Assembly (NCBI RefSeq): GCF_032854445.1
Contig: NC_088300.1
Coordinates: 27,135,608-27,199,607 of the forward strand
Source: Liolophura sinensis
Lineage: Eukaryota > Mollusca > Polyplacophora > Chitonida > Chitonidae
Direction of reading: 5' to 3'
Length of the DNA: 64,000 nucleotides
Part shown: piece after piece, positions 51,801 to 56,433 of the stretch
Layout: the number at the start of each line of letters is the position of its first letter
Position numbering within the stretch: position 1 is the stretch's first letter
Made by a program: the position numbers and the translations under genes
Notes under the pieces: generated by a model
Told to the model about the DNA's origin: nothing
Databases searched by the model: none
What the model saw: only the letters and a program-made list of their open reading frames with translations

Positions 51801-51863
51801 TCTAACAGTAACTCTGAATCTAATGCAAGCAGTGATGTAGACAGTGACGCAATGGATTTGTGA
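19069..51863 (+). CDS. Cyclic-nucleotide-gated cation channel subunit (whole gene, spliced, frameshifted copy)
   Basis: A cation channel of the plasma membrane opened by cGMP or cAMP binding to a cytoplasmic C-terminal domain. The 23-exon model (exon 1b plus 22) sums to 2693 coding bases, one short of 898 codons, because of a single missing base in the S5 exon. With the frame followed across that site it is 897 residues. In order it has an acidic N terminus, S1 (about 100-130), S2 (135-160), S3 (178-205), S4 (218-240), S5 (253-274) and the pore with TTIGERQPP (about 310-318). S6 (323-350) ends in ISNMNAAR, followed by the C-linker to about 425 and a cyclic-nucleotide-binding domain (about 426-545) with FGEISLL and NRRTADV. 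A coiled coil (about 611-670) and a Ser/Asn/Gln-rich acidic tail complete it. All introns are GT-AG and phases match. The pore Glu resembles CNGA-type subunits. From memory, the C-linker and binding domain resemble the invertebrate CNG-like group best; that placement needs a tree. Confidence 0.9.
21288..21400 (+). repeat. Dispersed repeat E, second copy
   Basis: AATAAAACCCTAACTAAG, ATAAATTGACAAGTAG, CAATTATCACACTGTCGTC and CTACTCTGGTTTCTATGCTG follow the same order as at 12883-12990. Similarity is clear at the level of blocks. No terminal repeats or target duplication could be identified. Confidence 0.6.
21655..22045. repeat. Diverged tandem repeat, unit about 84 bp, 4-5 copies
   Basis: Each unit carries CACTGAATGACNAA, then TACCNNNATTCACAC, then GAGGGCTAGATTCACAC and CATCCGTCTGTC. 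The starts of the CACTGAATG block lie near 21735, 21820, 21900 and 21984. Copies have drifted by perhaps 15-25 percent, so this is an old array. It has no coding capacity. Confidence 0.8.
22200..22405 (+). mobile_element. SINE-like element with GGCGTTAAACACC tail
   Basis: The 3' part reads TTCTTGAATATGGCGTTAAA, CACCAACCAATCAAA, and is followed some 50 bp later by (AAAT)n. The tail resembles family A (TTCTTGAGTACGGCGTAAAA) and the copy near 50.9 kb, but the body differs. The 5' boundary is uncertain. Confidence 0.55.
22422..22467. repeat. (AT)n microsatellite
   Basis: An uninterrupted AT run of about 46 bp, directly next to the left arm of the fold-back element. Confidence 0.97.
22476..22863. 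mobile_element. Fold-back (palindromic) element, about 388 bp
   Basis: The left arm starts CATAAAATTACAAGTACAAC, then GCACACAAAACTGTCT. The right arm ends with the exact complement of that 36-base start. The arms re-pair at CATCGACAATTTGA, at GGCGATTTCA and at CTTGCAGCTTTATTGATCC. The right arm has an extra segment of about 50 bp (around 22750-22808). The centre carries two perfect palindromes, each TGAATGAGTC, a TA run, then GACTCATTCA (22656-22687 and 22691-22720). No transposase is present. It is best read as a non-autonomous fold-back element or MITE. No target-site duplication is evident. Confidence 0.85.
24745..25090 (-). repeat. Dispersed repeat F, minus orientation
   Basis: The end at 24745-24803 is the reverse complement of 13155-13215 (GTGCTCTTTTCAGCC, ATAGTGTCATG, AAGTTTTCTCCTTTAAG). 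It continues into a GC-richer block up to about 25090 that has no counterpart in the other copy. An 81-codon plus-strand frame across the block has no recognised domain. The right boundary is a guess. Confidence 0.5.
25195..25445 (-). mobile_element. SINE family C copy, minus orientation, 3'-truncated
   Basis: It contains TTCAATCATATGACAACGAA, then GTACGTGTACATGTGC, CATGCCAAAGACACCAGTG, ACATGACACCCCAACC, and a CGCCAAGCGAGGCAGCAA-type head. These correspond block by block to 2677-2887 and 7472-7745. The tail beyond CATATGAC is poorly kept. Confidence 0.7.
25790..26560. repeat. Diverged satellite-like tandem repeat, unit about 170-175 bp, 4-5 copies
   Basis: The block ATCATCTGAACTTG plus GTGCTTAAGTTTAATGGC recurs near 25799, 25970, 26147, 26309 and 26481. 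In each unit ATTTAGGAC, TCTCCTCCCA and GATGAAACTTA-type blocks follow in order. Divergence between units is high, so this is an old array. No open frame follows the period. Confidence 0.8.
26735..26755. repeat. G21 homopolymer
   Basis: Twenty-one consecutive G followed by TAGAAGGGAGGGAGG. On the + strand this G-rich stretch could fold as a quadruplex. Its length may also be inexact in the assembly. Confidence 0.9.
26885..27125. repeat. AT-rich island of GTACAC/GTGTAC words
   Basis: Words such as AATACACAAG, ATGTGTACTATGGATACACC, AATGTGTACC, CAGTACACATT and GTGTACTGTGG occur in both orientations over about 240 bp. It starts near GTGCACAAAAAAATACAC and ends near CTTTCGGTGTAACC. It has the same layout as the islands at 1755 and 5190 but a different word. 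Confidence 0.45.
27130..28009. other. Intronic stretch, no gene seen
   Basis: No exon or repeat was recognised in this part of the first intron. A C/G-rich patch (CCCCCCCGGCCCGGCCCGGG) lies directly before the 113-bp array. Confidence 0.5.
28010..29804. repeat. 113-bp tandem array, about 16 copies
   Basis: The unit is 113 bp and contains GAGTTCACTACGTAAGTAGT, GAGACACCAGGGAAATGC, TCTCCGTGTGTCCGCCCG, CATCTGTTACATCTGTATTT and GAGAATAACGAAGC. Repeated starts are exactly 113 bp apart from about 28332 onward. One unit near 28310 lacks the GTATTTGAGAATAACG segment, and another (28145-28188) carries an inverted duplication. Since 113 is not a multiple of three, the frame rotates between copies. The many overlapping 60-97-codon minus-strand frames here are therefore artefacts. 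Variation between copies is a few bases. Confidence 0.97.
28145..28188. repeat. 44-bp near-perfect palindrome inside the 113-bp array
   Basis: GGGAAATACTCTCCGTGTGT is followed two bases later by its complement AGACACACGGAGAGCATTTC plus CC, with a single mismatch. This copy of the unit thus contains an inverted duplicate of its own TCTCCGTGTGT segment. It could form a cruciform or hairpin. Confidence 0.9.
29805..32204. other. Intronic stretch, no gene seen
   Basis: No supported exon. It includes a SINE C tail fragment at 30033-30096. The 141-codon minus-strand frame at 31127-31552 has no recognised domain or splice context. Confidence 0.5.
30033..30096 (+). mobile_element. SINE family C tail fragment
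   Basis: ATCTTCGTCATATGACTGAA, AAATTGTTAAGCATGACG, TTAAACCCAAAG and TACTCACTCACTC reproduce the 3' terminus of family C. Only the terminal 60-odd bases are present. Confidence 0.75.
32205..32450. repeat. Tandem repeat, unit about 28 bp, 8-9 copies
   Basis: The unit reads GGACAGGGAGATTATCTGGG then AATTTGCT, with variants GAGAGGAAGGTTATATGGG. Copies alternate somewhat between GGACAGGGAG and GGAGAGGAAG types, hinting at a 56-bp higher-order unit. No coding role. Confidence 0.85.
32702..32768. repeat. Short 24-bp tandem repeat, 2.5-3 copies
   Basis: GTAATGCATCCAGTTGATAC plus TAAC is repeated with single changes. It stays open in the + frame as a repeated VMHPVDTN-like peptide, but no splice signals or domain support coding use. 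Confidence 0.7.
32769..35388. other. Intronic stretch before channel exon 2, no gene seen
   Basis: About 2.6 kb in which no exon, SINE or array was recognised. A small ATT run (34442-34455) is the only simple repeat noted. Confidence 0.5.
35389..35518 (+). CDS. CNG channel exon 2 (N-terminal cytoplasmic)
   Basis: Acceptor ATTTTCAG, donor GAG|GTAACA. It starts with the last base of a codon and ends in phase 0. The frame reads [20 protein letters not shown], then a Ser/Arg-rich segment with [12 protein letters not shown]. An internal ATG at 35398 could start a shorter protein if neither upstream exon is used. RRRSSS is a possible basophilic kinase site (inference). Confidence 0.75.
35786..35860 (+). 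CDS. CNG channel exon 3 (pre-S1 and start of S1)
   Basis: Acceptor TTCTTTAG, donor CTG|GTAAGA, phase 0 on both sides, 25 codons. It reads [20 protein letters not shown] then YYYWL. The FDPDG.YYYWL pattern is the characteristic lead-in to S1 in CNG subunits. Confidence 0.9.
36059..36136 (+). CDS. CNG channel exon 4 (S1)
   Basis: Acceptor TATTTCAG, donor GGG|GTAAGT, phase 0, 26 codons: [20 protein letters not shown] then PELREG. The MYN motif within the first membrane segment is typical of the family. Confidence 0.9.
36300..36440 (+). repeat. Dispersed repeat G, first copy (intronic)
   Basis: GAAGCAGTCGACAGTTTTCA, CCTTGAAAAGACGTAAGG, AATGTTC, and GTGAAATCAGTATTCAAAT match in the same order and strand a segment at about 56590-56720. 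That second copy lies in the intron of the PKD gene. Divergence is moderate. Class unknown. Confidence 0.6.
36998..37105 (+). CDS. CNG channel exon 5 (S2)
   Basis: Acceptor CTTTACAG, donor ATG|GTAGGA, phase 0, 36 codons. It includes [20 protein letters not shown] then [10 protein letters not shown]. The D-x-x-x-H/R-TGYLE pattern at the end of S2 is strongly conserved in CNG channels. Confidence 0.93.
38934..39039 (+). CDS. CNG channel exon 6 (S2-S3 loop and S3)
   Basis: Acceptor CATTCACAG, donor A|GTAAGC. It reads [20 protein letters not shown], then [18 protein letters not shown].(D/A)VLSL(I/V)P is the S3 signature. The Asp usually following FKL is Ala here. It ends one base into a codon. 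Confidence 0.9.
39339..39371 (+). CDS. CNG channel exon 7 (33-nt microexon, S3-S4 linker)
   Basis: Acceptor CCCCATAG, donor G|GTAAGT. Joined to its neighbours it reads [12 protein letters not shown]. Both junction phases fit. Its size is a multiple of three, so skipping it would leave the frame intact and remove 11 residues between S3 and S4. Confidence 0.8.
39575..39832 (+). mobile_element. SINE family B copy with (AAAT)n tail, intronic
   Basis: A perfect box B, GGTTCGAACCC, lies in ATCACGGGTTCGAACCCACC. The body has CTTCTGCTTTAAATCAGAAG, ACTCCGGGCACTCCGATTTC, and CATTCATAAACC. It ends in CACCACTCAAAATAAATAAA plus further AAAT repeats. It is preceded by a C16 run (39570-39585). It sits in the intron between exons 7 and 8. 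Confidence 0.8.
40277..40358 (+). CDS. CNG channel exon 8 (S4)
   Basis: Acceptor TTGTTACAG, donor AG|GTACGT. It reads [20 protein letters not shown] then FFEITD. R-x-x-R-L-L-K is the S4 voltage-sensor-like segment, and FFE-x-x-D is the usual end of S4. Fewer Arg follow than in vertebrate subunits. It ends two bases into a codon. Confidence 0.9.
41112..41210 (+). CDS. CNG channel exon 9 (S5), one-base frameshift
   Basis: Acceptor TGTTACAG, donor GAG|GTAAGT. The incoming frame reads [13 protein letters not shown] up to 41148, then meets TAG at 41167-41169. From 41148 another frame reads [20 protein letters not shown] then E, which is S5, and leaves the exon in the phase required by the next exon. 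A single missing base near 41146-41150 explains everything. Either this haplotype has lost function, or the assembly has a one-base error. The rest of the gene is intact, which favours a recent lesion or an error. Confidence 0.88.
41624..41688 (+). CDS. CNG channel exon 10 (S5-pore loop)
   Basis: Acceptor TTTGATAG, donor CG|GTATGC. It reads [20 protein letters not shown] then S. The G-x-(D/E)-x-WVYP pattern is the turret region before the pore helix. Starts in phase 0. Confidence 0.9.
41722..41877 (-). mobile_element. SINE family A, truncated, minus orientation, intronic
   Basis: GGATTGGTATTTTACGCCGC, ACTCGAGGATATTTCACTTA, GAAGGCGGCCAACATTATGG, and CAGAGCCCGGGGGG followed by CATCCGCAGGTAGC. 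It lacks the tRNA-like head. It lies in the intron between exons 10 and 11, only 34 bases after the donor. Confidence 0.85.
42084..42162 (+). CDS. CNG channel exon 11 (pore)
   Basis: Acceptor TATTTGCAG, donor ATC|GTAAGT. It reads [20 protein letters not shown] then PPESDI. TTIGE is the selectivity filter. The Glu is the Ca2+-binding residue of CNGA-type subunits, unlike the Gly of vertebrate CNGB subunits. This suggests a subunit able to line a Ca2+-permeable pore. Confidence 0.95.
42725..42843 (+). CDS. CNG channel exon 12 (S6 and start of C-linker)
   Basis: Acceptor TTCTACAG, donor AG|GTATTG. It reads [20 protein letters not shown], then [24 protein letters not shown](L/F)(I/V)FA..VGN(I/V)G..ISNMNAAR is the S6 and gate signature of CNG channels and is fully kept. 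Confidence 0.95.
44138..44230 (+). CDS. CNG channel exon 13 (C-linker A' and B' helices)
   Basis: Acceptor CTTTTCAG, donor AG|GTAAGT. It reads [20 protein letters not shown] then [18 protein letters not shown]...L..RV..W..Y.W is the C-linker pattern. Confidence 0.95.
44891..44987 (+). CDS. CNG channel exon 14 (C-linker)
   Basis: Acceptor TGTTCCAG, donor AAA|GTATGC. It reads [20 protein letters not shown] then [12 protein letters not shown]. The block D.(A/E)(S/E)LL..LP...R.EIAI..NL.TL is invariant C-linker. Confidence 0.95.
46137..46245 (+). CDS. CNG channel exon 15 (start of the nucleotide-binding domain)
   Basis: Acceptor TTGTTATAG, donor G|GTGAGA. It reads [20 protein letters not shown] then [20 protein letters not shown](R)PQ.(F/Y)SP.DYIC..GEIG opens the cyclic-nucleotide-binding beta-roll. 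Most CNG proteins have C-K/R-x-GEIG; CRIGEI fits. Confidence 0.95.
46480..46603 (-). mobile_element. SINE family A, truncated, minus orientation, intronic
   Basis: GGATTGGTGTTTTACGCCGT, ACTCAAGAATATTTCACTTA, GCGGCCAGCATTATGGTGGG and CCACGACCATCCGCAGG. A deletion has removed the GGGCAGAGCCCGGGGG part. It is preceded by TA and T runs. It lies in the intron between exons 15 and 16. Confidence 0.85.
47420..47457 (+). CDS. CNG channel exon 16 (38 nt, binding domain)
   Basis: Acceptor CCTTTTCAG, donor GAG|GTGAGG. It reads [14 protein letters not shown](R/K)EMYII..GK(V/L)E is a binding-domain core strand. A very short exon, but both phases fit exactly. Confidence 0.93.
47948..48221 (+). mobile_element. 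Full-length SINE family A with target-site duplication
   Basis: Flanked by perfect 14-bp direct repeats ACCAATGAAAAACC (47934-47947 and 48222-48235). The head has a Pol III box A (TGGCTCAGTTGG) and a box B-like GAGTTCAAGTTC. The body carries CAGCAACCTGCAGATGGTCG, CCCGGGCTCTGCCCGG and ACCATAATGCTGGCCGCC. The end is TTCTTGAGTACGGCGTAAAA, CACCAATC and an A-rich (AAAT) tail. It is intronic between exons 16 and 17. The intact duplication points to a comparatively recent insertion. Resemblance to the molluscan RUDI/V-SINE group is possible but was not tested. Confidence 0.93.
48330..48439 (+). CDS. CNG channel exon 17 (binding-domain core)
   Basis: Acceptor GTCTTCTAG, donor AG|GTAAGT. It reads [20 protein letters not shown], then [21 protein letters not shown] is the phosphate-binding cassette with its Glu contacting the ribose. 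Confidence 0.95.
48614..48945 (+). mobile_element. Complete SINE family C with target-site duplication
   Basis: Flanked by CACTAGGGCAAAATG (48599-48613) and CACTAGGACAAAATG (48946-48960), a 15-bp duplication with one mismatch. The body includes TAGGGTCACACCTAAGAC, GAGGAAGTTGTAGCTTCCTC, CAGTATCATGGCTAGGGCGG, CTATATAAAAGAGCGGTGG, CAACAAGGAGG and GTCATATGACTGAAAAATAA, ending ACGACGTTAAACCC. It defines the family's ends. It lies in the intron between exons 17 and 18. The second duplication ends only about 20 bases before the acceptor at 48982. Confidence 0.9.
48982..49051 (+). CDS. CNG channel exon 18 (binding-domain C-terminal part)
   Basis: Acceptor TTTCGCAG, donor C|GTAAGT (phase 0). With the previous exon it reads [20 protein letters not shown] then KDLIT. 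RRTA supplies the Arg that binds the phosphate and the Thr associated with cGMP preference in vertebrate CNGA channels. cGMP sensitivity is therefore likely (inference). Confidence 0.95.
49216..49271 (+). CDS. CNG channel exon 19 (end of the binding domain, C helix)
   Basis: Acceptor TTTTCTAAG, donor AG|GTAAAG. It reads [18 protein letters not shown]. The L..YPDAK..LE.KA pattern is the C helix following the beta-roll. Confidence 0.93.
49614..49786 (+). CDS. CNG channel exon 20 (post-binding-domain linker)
   Basis: Acceptor TTTCCTAAG, donor G|GTGGGT. It reads [20 protein letters not shown], continues with a Lys/Arg/Ser-rich stretch, and ends [19 protein letters not shown]. The donor is weaker than the others. 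If unused, the frame would stop after two codons (GGG TAG), giving a channel without coiled coil and tail. Confidence 0.88.
50042..50100 (+). CDS. CNG channel exon 21 (coiled coil, part 1)
   Basis: Acceptor TTAACAG, donor CAG|GTAAAT. It reads [19 protein letters not shown]. The hydrophobic spacing fits a coiled coil, comparable in position to the C-terminal leucine-zipper region that assembles CNG subunits. Confidence 0.88.
50527..50562 (+). CDS. CNG channel exon 22 (36 nt, coiled coil, part 2)
   Basis: Acceptor CGTTACAG, donor AAG|GTATAG. It reads [12 protein letters not shown], phase 0 on both sides. It could be skipped without a frame change, altering the coiled-coil register by 12 residues. 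Confidence 0.8.
50760..50935 (+). mobile_element. SINE-like fragment in the last intron
   Basis: TTTGCCAGAGGTTGGTAGTT, TACCCTGGGCACTC, GAAAAATTCTCGAATATGAC and ATTAAACAACAATC followed by an A run. The tail resembles the element at 22200-22405. The copy is old and truncated, and its 5' limit is uncertain. A separate family B-like piece (ATAAACC block, GAATAAATGAAAT) lies at about 50285-50405 in the same gene. Confidence 0.5.
51096..51863 (+). CDS. CNG channel exon 23 (coiled-coil end, low-complexity tail, stop)
   Basis: Acceptor TTCACGCCAG; open for 255 codons to TGA at 51861-51863. It begins [20 protein letters not shown] with [10 protein letters not shown], completing the coiled coil. It then becomes acidic, followed by Asn/Gln/Ser-rich sequence with seven roughly 7-residue repeats ([35 protein letters not shown] and relatives; about 51447-51597). 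The end is acidic and Ser-rich ([18 protein letters not shown]). The tail has no recognised domain and probably evolves fast. The last exon is unusually long compared with the others. Confidence 0.88.
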   Translation, partial: CESLMGQLRTRDTELQQAIKRIAELEQVILGPAKRKWMSVELNGVKVSDVREEDSEDADMQDFALDIFQQPSERNENCVHLGSRNLAGTNGNTHPSNGQLRPSNGLSQSCHLVCTGPSQPANATQSQRVTDRLQTANGQSQFVNNQSKPANVHSQLENVKSQPANSRMESLTNETQNNGTASVVPEINHNCERTVSNDSEDTNLTDVFGNGDEIDLSDALFAMMSMGESQSLSDVSNSNSESNASSDVDSDAMDL

Positions 51864-52950
51864 CCAATCACGTGTGATCTTCAGACTTTTTTTTCATATA
51901 TGGGGGTATCTTCATGGACGCAAGTTCAAGCCATGAAAAATGTTTTGATACTCTCATTCAGTGTCAGCTTATGTCCAAACTCCAAAAATTGGATTGCTGC
52001 ATGGAAGAATCCACTGGCACTACATTTATGTGTGCCATACCCTCACGTGATGAATGTATCCATCATAACCATATTTTTTTTTTCTCGTAAAACACATTTT
52101 TGTTTGTTATGTAATGCAGGCTGTCGTAAAGGTAGATTTGGGGCGAAATATTGTGAATTGTATTCAAATTAGCAAATGTGGAAATATTTTTCCATTTACT
52201 GAACTCGGAGAGCATAAAGATAGTAAAATATTGCGTGAAACGCAATTGAAATAATATCAGTAGAAAAGTATTGGTTTGTACAACGCAATACTTAAATGCT
52301 CATTGTTATTTCTTTTTGACCACATTCTTATCCATGGATAAATTTTTTAAAGCGAGGAATGTTTCATCATACATTGAACTGAAACACCATAATTACTTTA
52401 TTTTGGCATGGTCCCGTTTTATGACAGTATTTCTATTATATGTGTTTTCATATTTGTTTCGAACTTCCAACATTCCTTGTATTATTTTTCTGAGGTGGAC
52501 TGTTATAGCCCTACTCTGTGTTCTAGTCCAGTGGTGTTAAATACTCAGAGATTGTTAGAGTATCACCGATATGTATACTTACACAATTGTGAGATGTTTG
52601 GATGTGTTGATAACGCTACTTACAACATGAATATTGTTAATATCTCAAACTGTTACAGAAAATCTGATAAAATTTTTAATCAAATACGATATACTTGCCT
52701 CTCTTTACCGTATTTAACGTTTGATTTGTGACGGGATAACAGCGACGCTTAATACGTTGTAGTATCTTTTGAACAATGTTAAGGAGAATTCTGACTATAA
52801 AATAGTCATTCTTAGCGTTATGAGAGTTAGGAGTTATGAGACTCCTCATAATAAACTTTGTAATAATCATTCGGCTATATTTGATTTGTTACAGACAAAA
52901 GTCGTATATATGTTGGCCAAATAAAACGGTTTCTCAATAACACTGTAATT
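51864..52950 (+). other. Probable 3' untranslated region of the channel
   Basis: AT-rich, no further exon. AATAAA at 52920-52925 is the first convincing polyadenylation signal seen after the stop codon. The exact cleavage site is not visible. Short frames here (for example 52408-52731) show no domain. Confidence 0.45.
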
Positions 52951-53496
52951 ATTAGACATGCTGCTCCAGGAGAATCTACTTACGTTATGAAATGTAGTAC
53001 AAAATTTTAATTCATGTTCTAAAAAACTTTTGATGAGCCAGGATAGTGTCTCTTTATGTATAGTGCACTCGCATGTTCTACACTTTCAGCTCGTTCCCCA
53101 CTTTATATTCCATATAAATTGGTTACCTGTCACACAGAATGACATCATTATGAGGTCTGGGAAAATGTAGCAAAAAGGACATAACACAAAAACGCGAGCT
53201 TGTAGTTGGAATTTCTCTTAGTGGTAAGCTCTCAATTACGATGTAACAGTTGCCAATGCACAGTAACTCGTGGCTGTGCCATTCCAGTTGGATTTACACA
53301 TTTATATAACTAATAGGAAAACTATCAGTATATCAGAAATGACAACCGTAACATCCATTGCCGACTCATCCCTAATACTTCTGCTGTAAGCGTTGGATGA
53401 ACTTAATCTTTGATCTCCATTATAGGCCCACGACCACCAAGTACACTGTTATAGTCATGTCATTTACTACTTGGATGCATTCGTGAAGTTAGTTAA

Positions 53497-53965
53497 AAGG
53501 CCTTCGTGACTTGGTGGTTAGCGCAGCTCAATGACACAGGAGCCTTTCATGCTCATGCTGCGTTTCTCTCCGGTCGTCCGTACACTGAAAGAAAAGTTTG
53601 GGTCAACTGACTAACAAATGTGAGTAATTCTGCAATGGAGCTAATTCGACTGAGAAAACTGAGTCATATCACCTGATCAACTGAGACAGACTCATCAGGT
53701 TATATTTTGACTCATTTGGTTAGACAGAAAACTCGTCCATGACTCGGCTAACATGGTCATATGACTCGAATTAGTTCCATCGCATCACTCAGATTTTTGA
53801 GTCAGGTGACCCAAACATTTTCCTCAGTGTGGGACGGTCTCTCAGCAACCTGCGGATGCTGGTGGATTTCCCCCGCTCTCTGCCTTGTTTTCGCCCACCA
53901 TGATGCTGGCTGCTGCTCTAGAAGAGAAATATTCTTGAGTACGGCGTAAAACACCAATCAAAAAA
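53497..53965 (+). mobile_element. SINE family A copy interrupted by a nested element
   Basis: The left part, about 53497-53582, has the head (CTTCGTGACTTGGTGGTTAG, AATGACACAGGAGCC, TTTCTCTCCGGTCGTCCG). The right part, 53830-53965, resumes with GACGGTCTCTCAGCAACCTG and runs to TTCTTGAGTACGGCGTAAAA, CACCAATC. The two parts align with the uninterrupted copy at 47948-48221, so the sequence between them is a later insertion. Confidence 0.88.
53583..53829. mobile_element. 247-bp inverted-repeat element nested in a SINE
   Basis: The left end CACTGAAAGAAAAGTTTGGG is complementary to the right end, CCCAAACATTTTCCTCAGTG, with about 4 mismatches in 20. The pairing extends inward over GTCAACTGAC and GTCAGGTGAC. 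The interior repeats the word GACTCA/TGAGTC about ten times in both orientations. It has no coding capacity. The junctions (CCGTAC before, GTGGGA after) rebuild the SINE sequence CCGTACGTGGGA if the element is taken as ACTGA...TCAGT, leaving no visible target duplication. Confidence 0.8.
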
Positions 53966-54370
53966 ACAAATACATGTAAAATGAAACTATTCATACTTCC
54001 CAATCTTTAAGACAGTAGAGAAAATGGCATCGTGCATATCACGTATGGATTGTTCAAGGGCACAAGCGGCAATAAAGTAGGTGACACTTCATTTGCTTCA
54101 TAGGAAAACGACACAGTAATACAGCAAGTAGTTGCATGTTGGCACCCTGGACGCTTTCCATGGATCCCACGTGGTTCGGGAGCAACAGAATCAGAATGAA
54201 CCGCTTTCCTTTGAAATGTTCAGCCAACATGTCTGTGCTCGTGATACGACGGACTTTCCAAAGAAATGCCATAATGAAATATCAGTGTGCATGTACCTCA
54301 CCTTCCAGAATGTCCTAGCTGTCTCAGACGTACACTGGTCATCATAAACAGGGTATTGGAGGGATAAGGG
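53966..54370. other. Stretch between convergent genes, downstream of the PKD gene
   Basis: No gene seen. It should hold the 3' untranslated region of the minus-strand PKD gene. No clean AATAAA on the minus strand was found close to the stop, so the 3' end is not placed. Confidence 0.4.
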
Positions 54371-56433
54371 TTAGTAGAATTCCTTTGTCAGAAGAAGTGA
54401 TAGCAGGGCTTGCAGAAAGATGACCACAGGAGCGGATTTGGACATTCTGCTTGATCCCTCAACATCCACTGTCCAGCGGTATGTGGCATTAGACACCACA
54501 TTGAAACAAGACACCTGCAGAAGGAATGTAGAGTAGCCGGTGTAGTTGTGCTGGAATGCAAACGTAGTGGATTTAGGGGACAGGGTGACACTGGACGACT
54601 CGGCTGCTGACTCAGTTGAATGCGTTGTCCTTTTTGGCTCTGTTGTATTGAAATCCAAGGTCAGATTTAGTGATGTTCCGATGCCACCCGTTGTGCCGAC
54701 TAAAGTCGTTTGCTGGACGGTTGTATCCGAAGTCGTCTGTTCAGTTACTATGGTAGTATCCATTGTCAACGTCGACTGGTCCATTCTTTCTGTGGTCATC
54801 TGTTCCGCCAGAGGCAATATTTCAACTGTACTGTTTTTACCGTCGCCAAAATCCAGCAGGCATGTCGTGTTGGTTGGTAAGTGCCCAAGAAACGTAAGAG
54901 AAAACTGAATCGATGTCGGGAGTTTTCCAGCTGTTGGTTTAGTCCAGCTTAAATTGTACTTTGCAACAGCACGGTATACTAGAATTCTATCCTCCAGGTA
55001 AATATTTTCAGCAAAGTATTCACTCCATGCGAAAATGCGCGGTTTGTAAACTCCGGGTTCGTTATAAGTTGCGCCGACTTCGGTTATATTTCCTTCGAAG
55101 ACGTCTGTTTTGTTTAAAGAGATCTGCTGGCCGTTATCTAGATCTATCAGGTAACCGACTTCTCTGCCCTGTGCTCCTGAGATAGAAAAGGTGAAGACAT
55201 CCTTCCCGACGATCCCTTGCAGTTGTGAGACTGTAATGGCCAGTACACCGATACGTATTGACAACGTTGACGTATGCACGTCCTGAGAGCCAGTGAGCCT
55301 TGTGGATGCTGTGATCGTGTAATTCCCACGAGCGTAATAAGCGTGTTCCTTTACCCAGCTGGTTATGAATTCCGTTTCCGTAGGAGAGCCGTCTCCAAAT
55401 TCCCAAGTGATCTCTATACCTATGGGCGGATCGCCGTTAGCGTCGACGTCTGGTATCACCACAGTCAGGCTTGCGTTTGACGTCACGTCAGAGGAGTTCA
55501 TAGAGAAAACAGAATCAATATTGAACTCCACATCGGAGGCATTGTACTGGGTTATAGGCTCAATGGCCAGAACGGTGACGCCAACGTCTTGTTCGTTTAA
55601 TGGTGAACTAATTCTGGCCTCAATAAGGTGTATCCCGAGGCTCAGGTTTGTGGTGAGAACTATCTTGGTCGATGACGGCTTAACCGTGAGGGGGACTTTC
55701 GCTGTAATAGATGTCATATTGTCGAAAAGCTCAATCCTGAGCGGACCCATAGAGAAGAATTTACTTTCTGGAATGTGGAGCGTAAAGTTTACTTGATCTG
55801 TTATGCTGACGATGGAGTTGGTGGCTATGAGGTGGAAGCCAGTGACCGGATGGATGACTTCCGCTTTTGGACGCGACTGCGCAAAGGAAACCTCGTTGGT
55901 GGCCGTCACTGACACAGTGACTTTGCCCGCCTGGTTTAGAGTGTAAGTCAGGGTTTCGCTTGTGTCTGTCCCAGACGTCAGTACCCAAACTGGGTCGTTC
56001 TCTCCGGGAATAACCCTGTACAGAACATTCGTTCCCTCAGTCACGATTAGCTTTATTTCGAACGGCGTTCCGACAAGAATATAACCAGGAATAACAGCGG
56101 TCATACCGGATATAGGAACGTCCCCAAAAACGACTTCAATGACGTGAAAGTTTGCATTCTCGCTCACGCTGTTGCTGCATGTTACCGTCGTGTTAAACGT
56201 GCCAGACGATGGAAATTTGTGACCAAAGGACAAGTCACGTGACCAGTTACCACTCACCATTTGGCTCCCATCGCCGAAGTTCGCCGTGCATGTGGCGGTG
56301 ATGTTTTCGACTGTTTTATCAAAGGCTAATTTAATGTCGATAGCTCCATCCTGGATACTCCAGCCTGAAGGAGCGTCAAGGCTGAATGCAGGTACCGGGA
56401 CTTGAGACGCCATTAGGATATCTAGCGGGATTC
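54371..56433 (-). CDS. PKD glycoprotein, exon 2 (687 codons)
   Basis: On the minus strand the acceptor TATATGCCAAACAG precedes GAATCCCGC. The frame then reads GIPLDILMASQVPVPAFSLD and stays open to the stop. The open frame continues 21 codons upstream of the acceptor, but that part is intron, because the spliced join to exon 1 supplies a proper signal peptide. A single very large exon after a tiny signal exon is a common layout for secreted repeat proteins. Confidence 0.85.

Noticed and set aside
51509-51871. 120-codon minus-strand frame antisense to the last channel exon
   Set aside because: Shadow of the well-supported plus-strand coding exon.
52408-52731. 107-codon frame downstream of the channel stop
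   Set aside because: AT-rich, hydrophobic by composition, inside the probable 3' untranslated region.
54546-55796. Plus-strand frames of up to 143 codons
   Set aside because: Shadows of the PKD glycoprotein on the minus strand.
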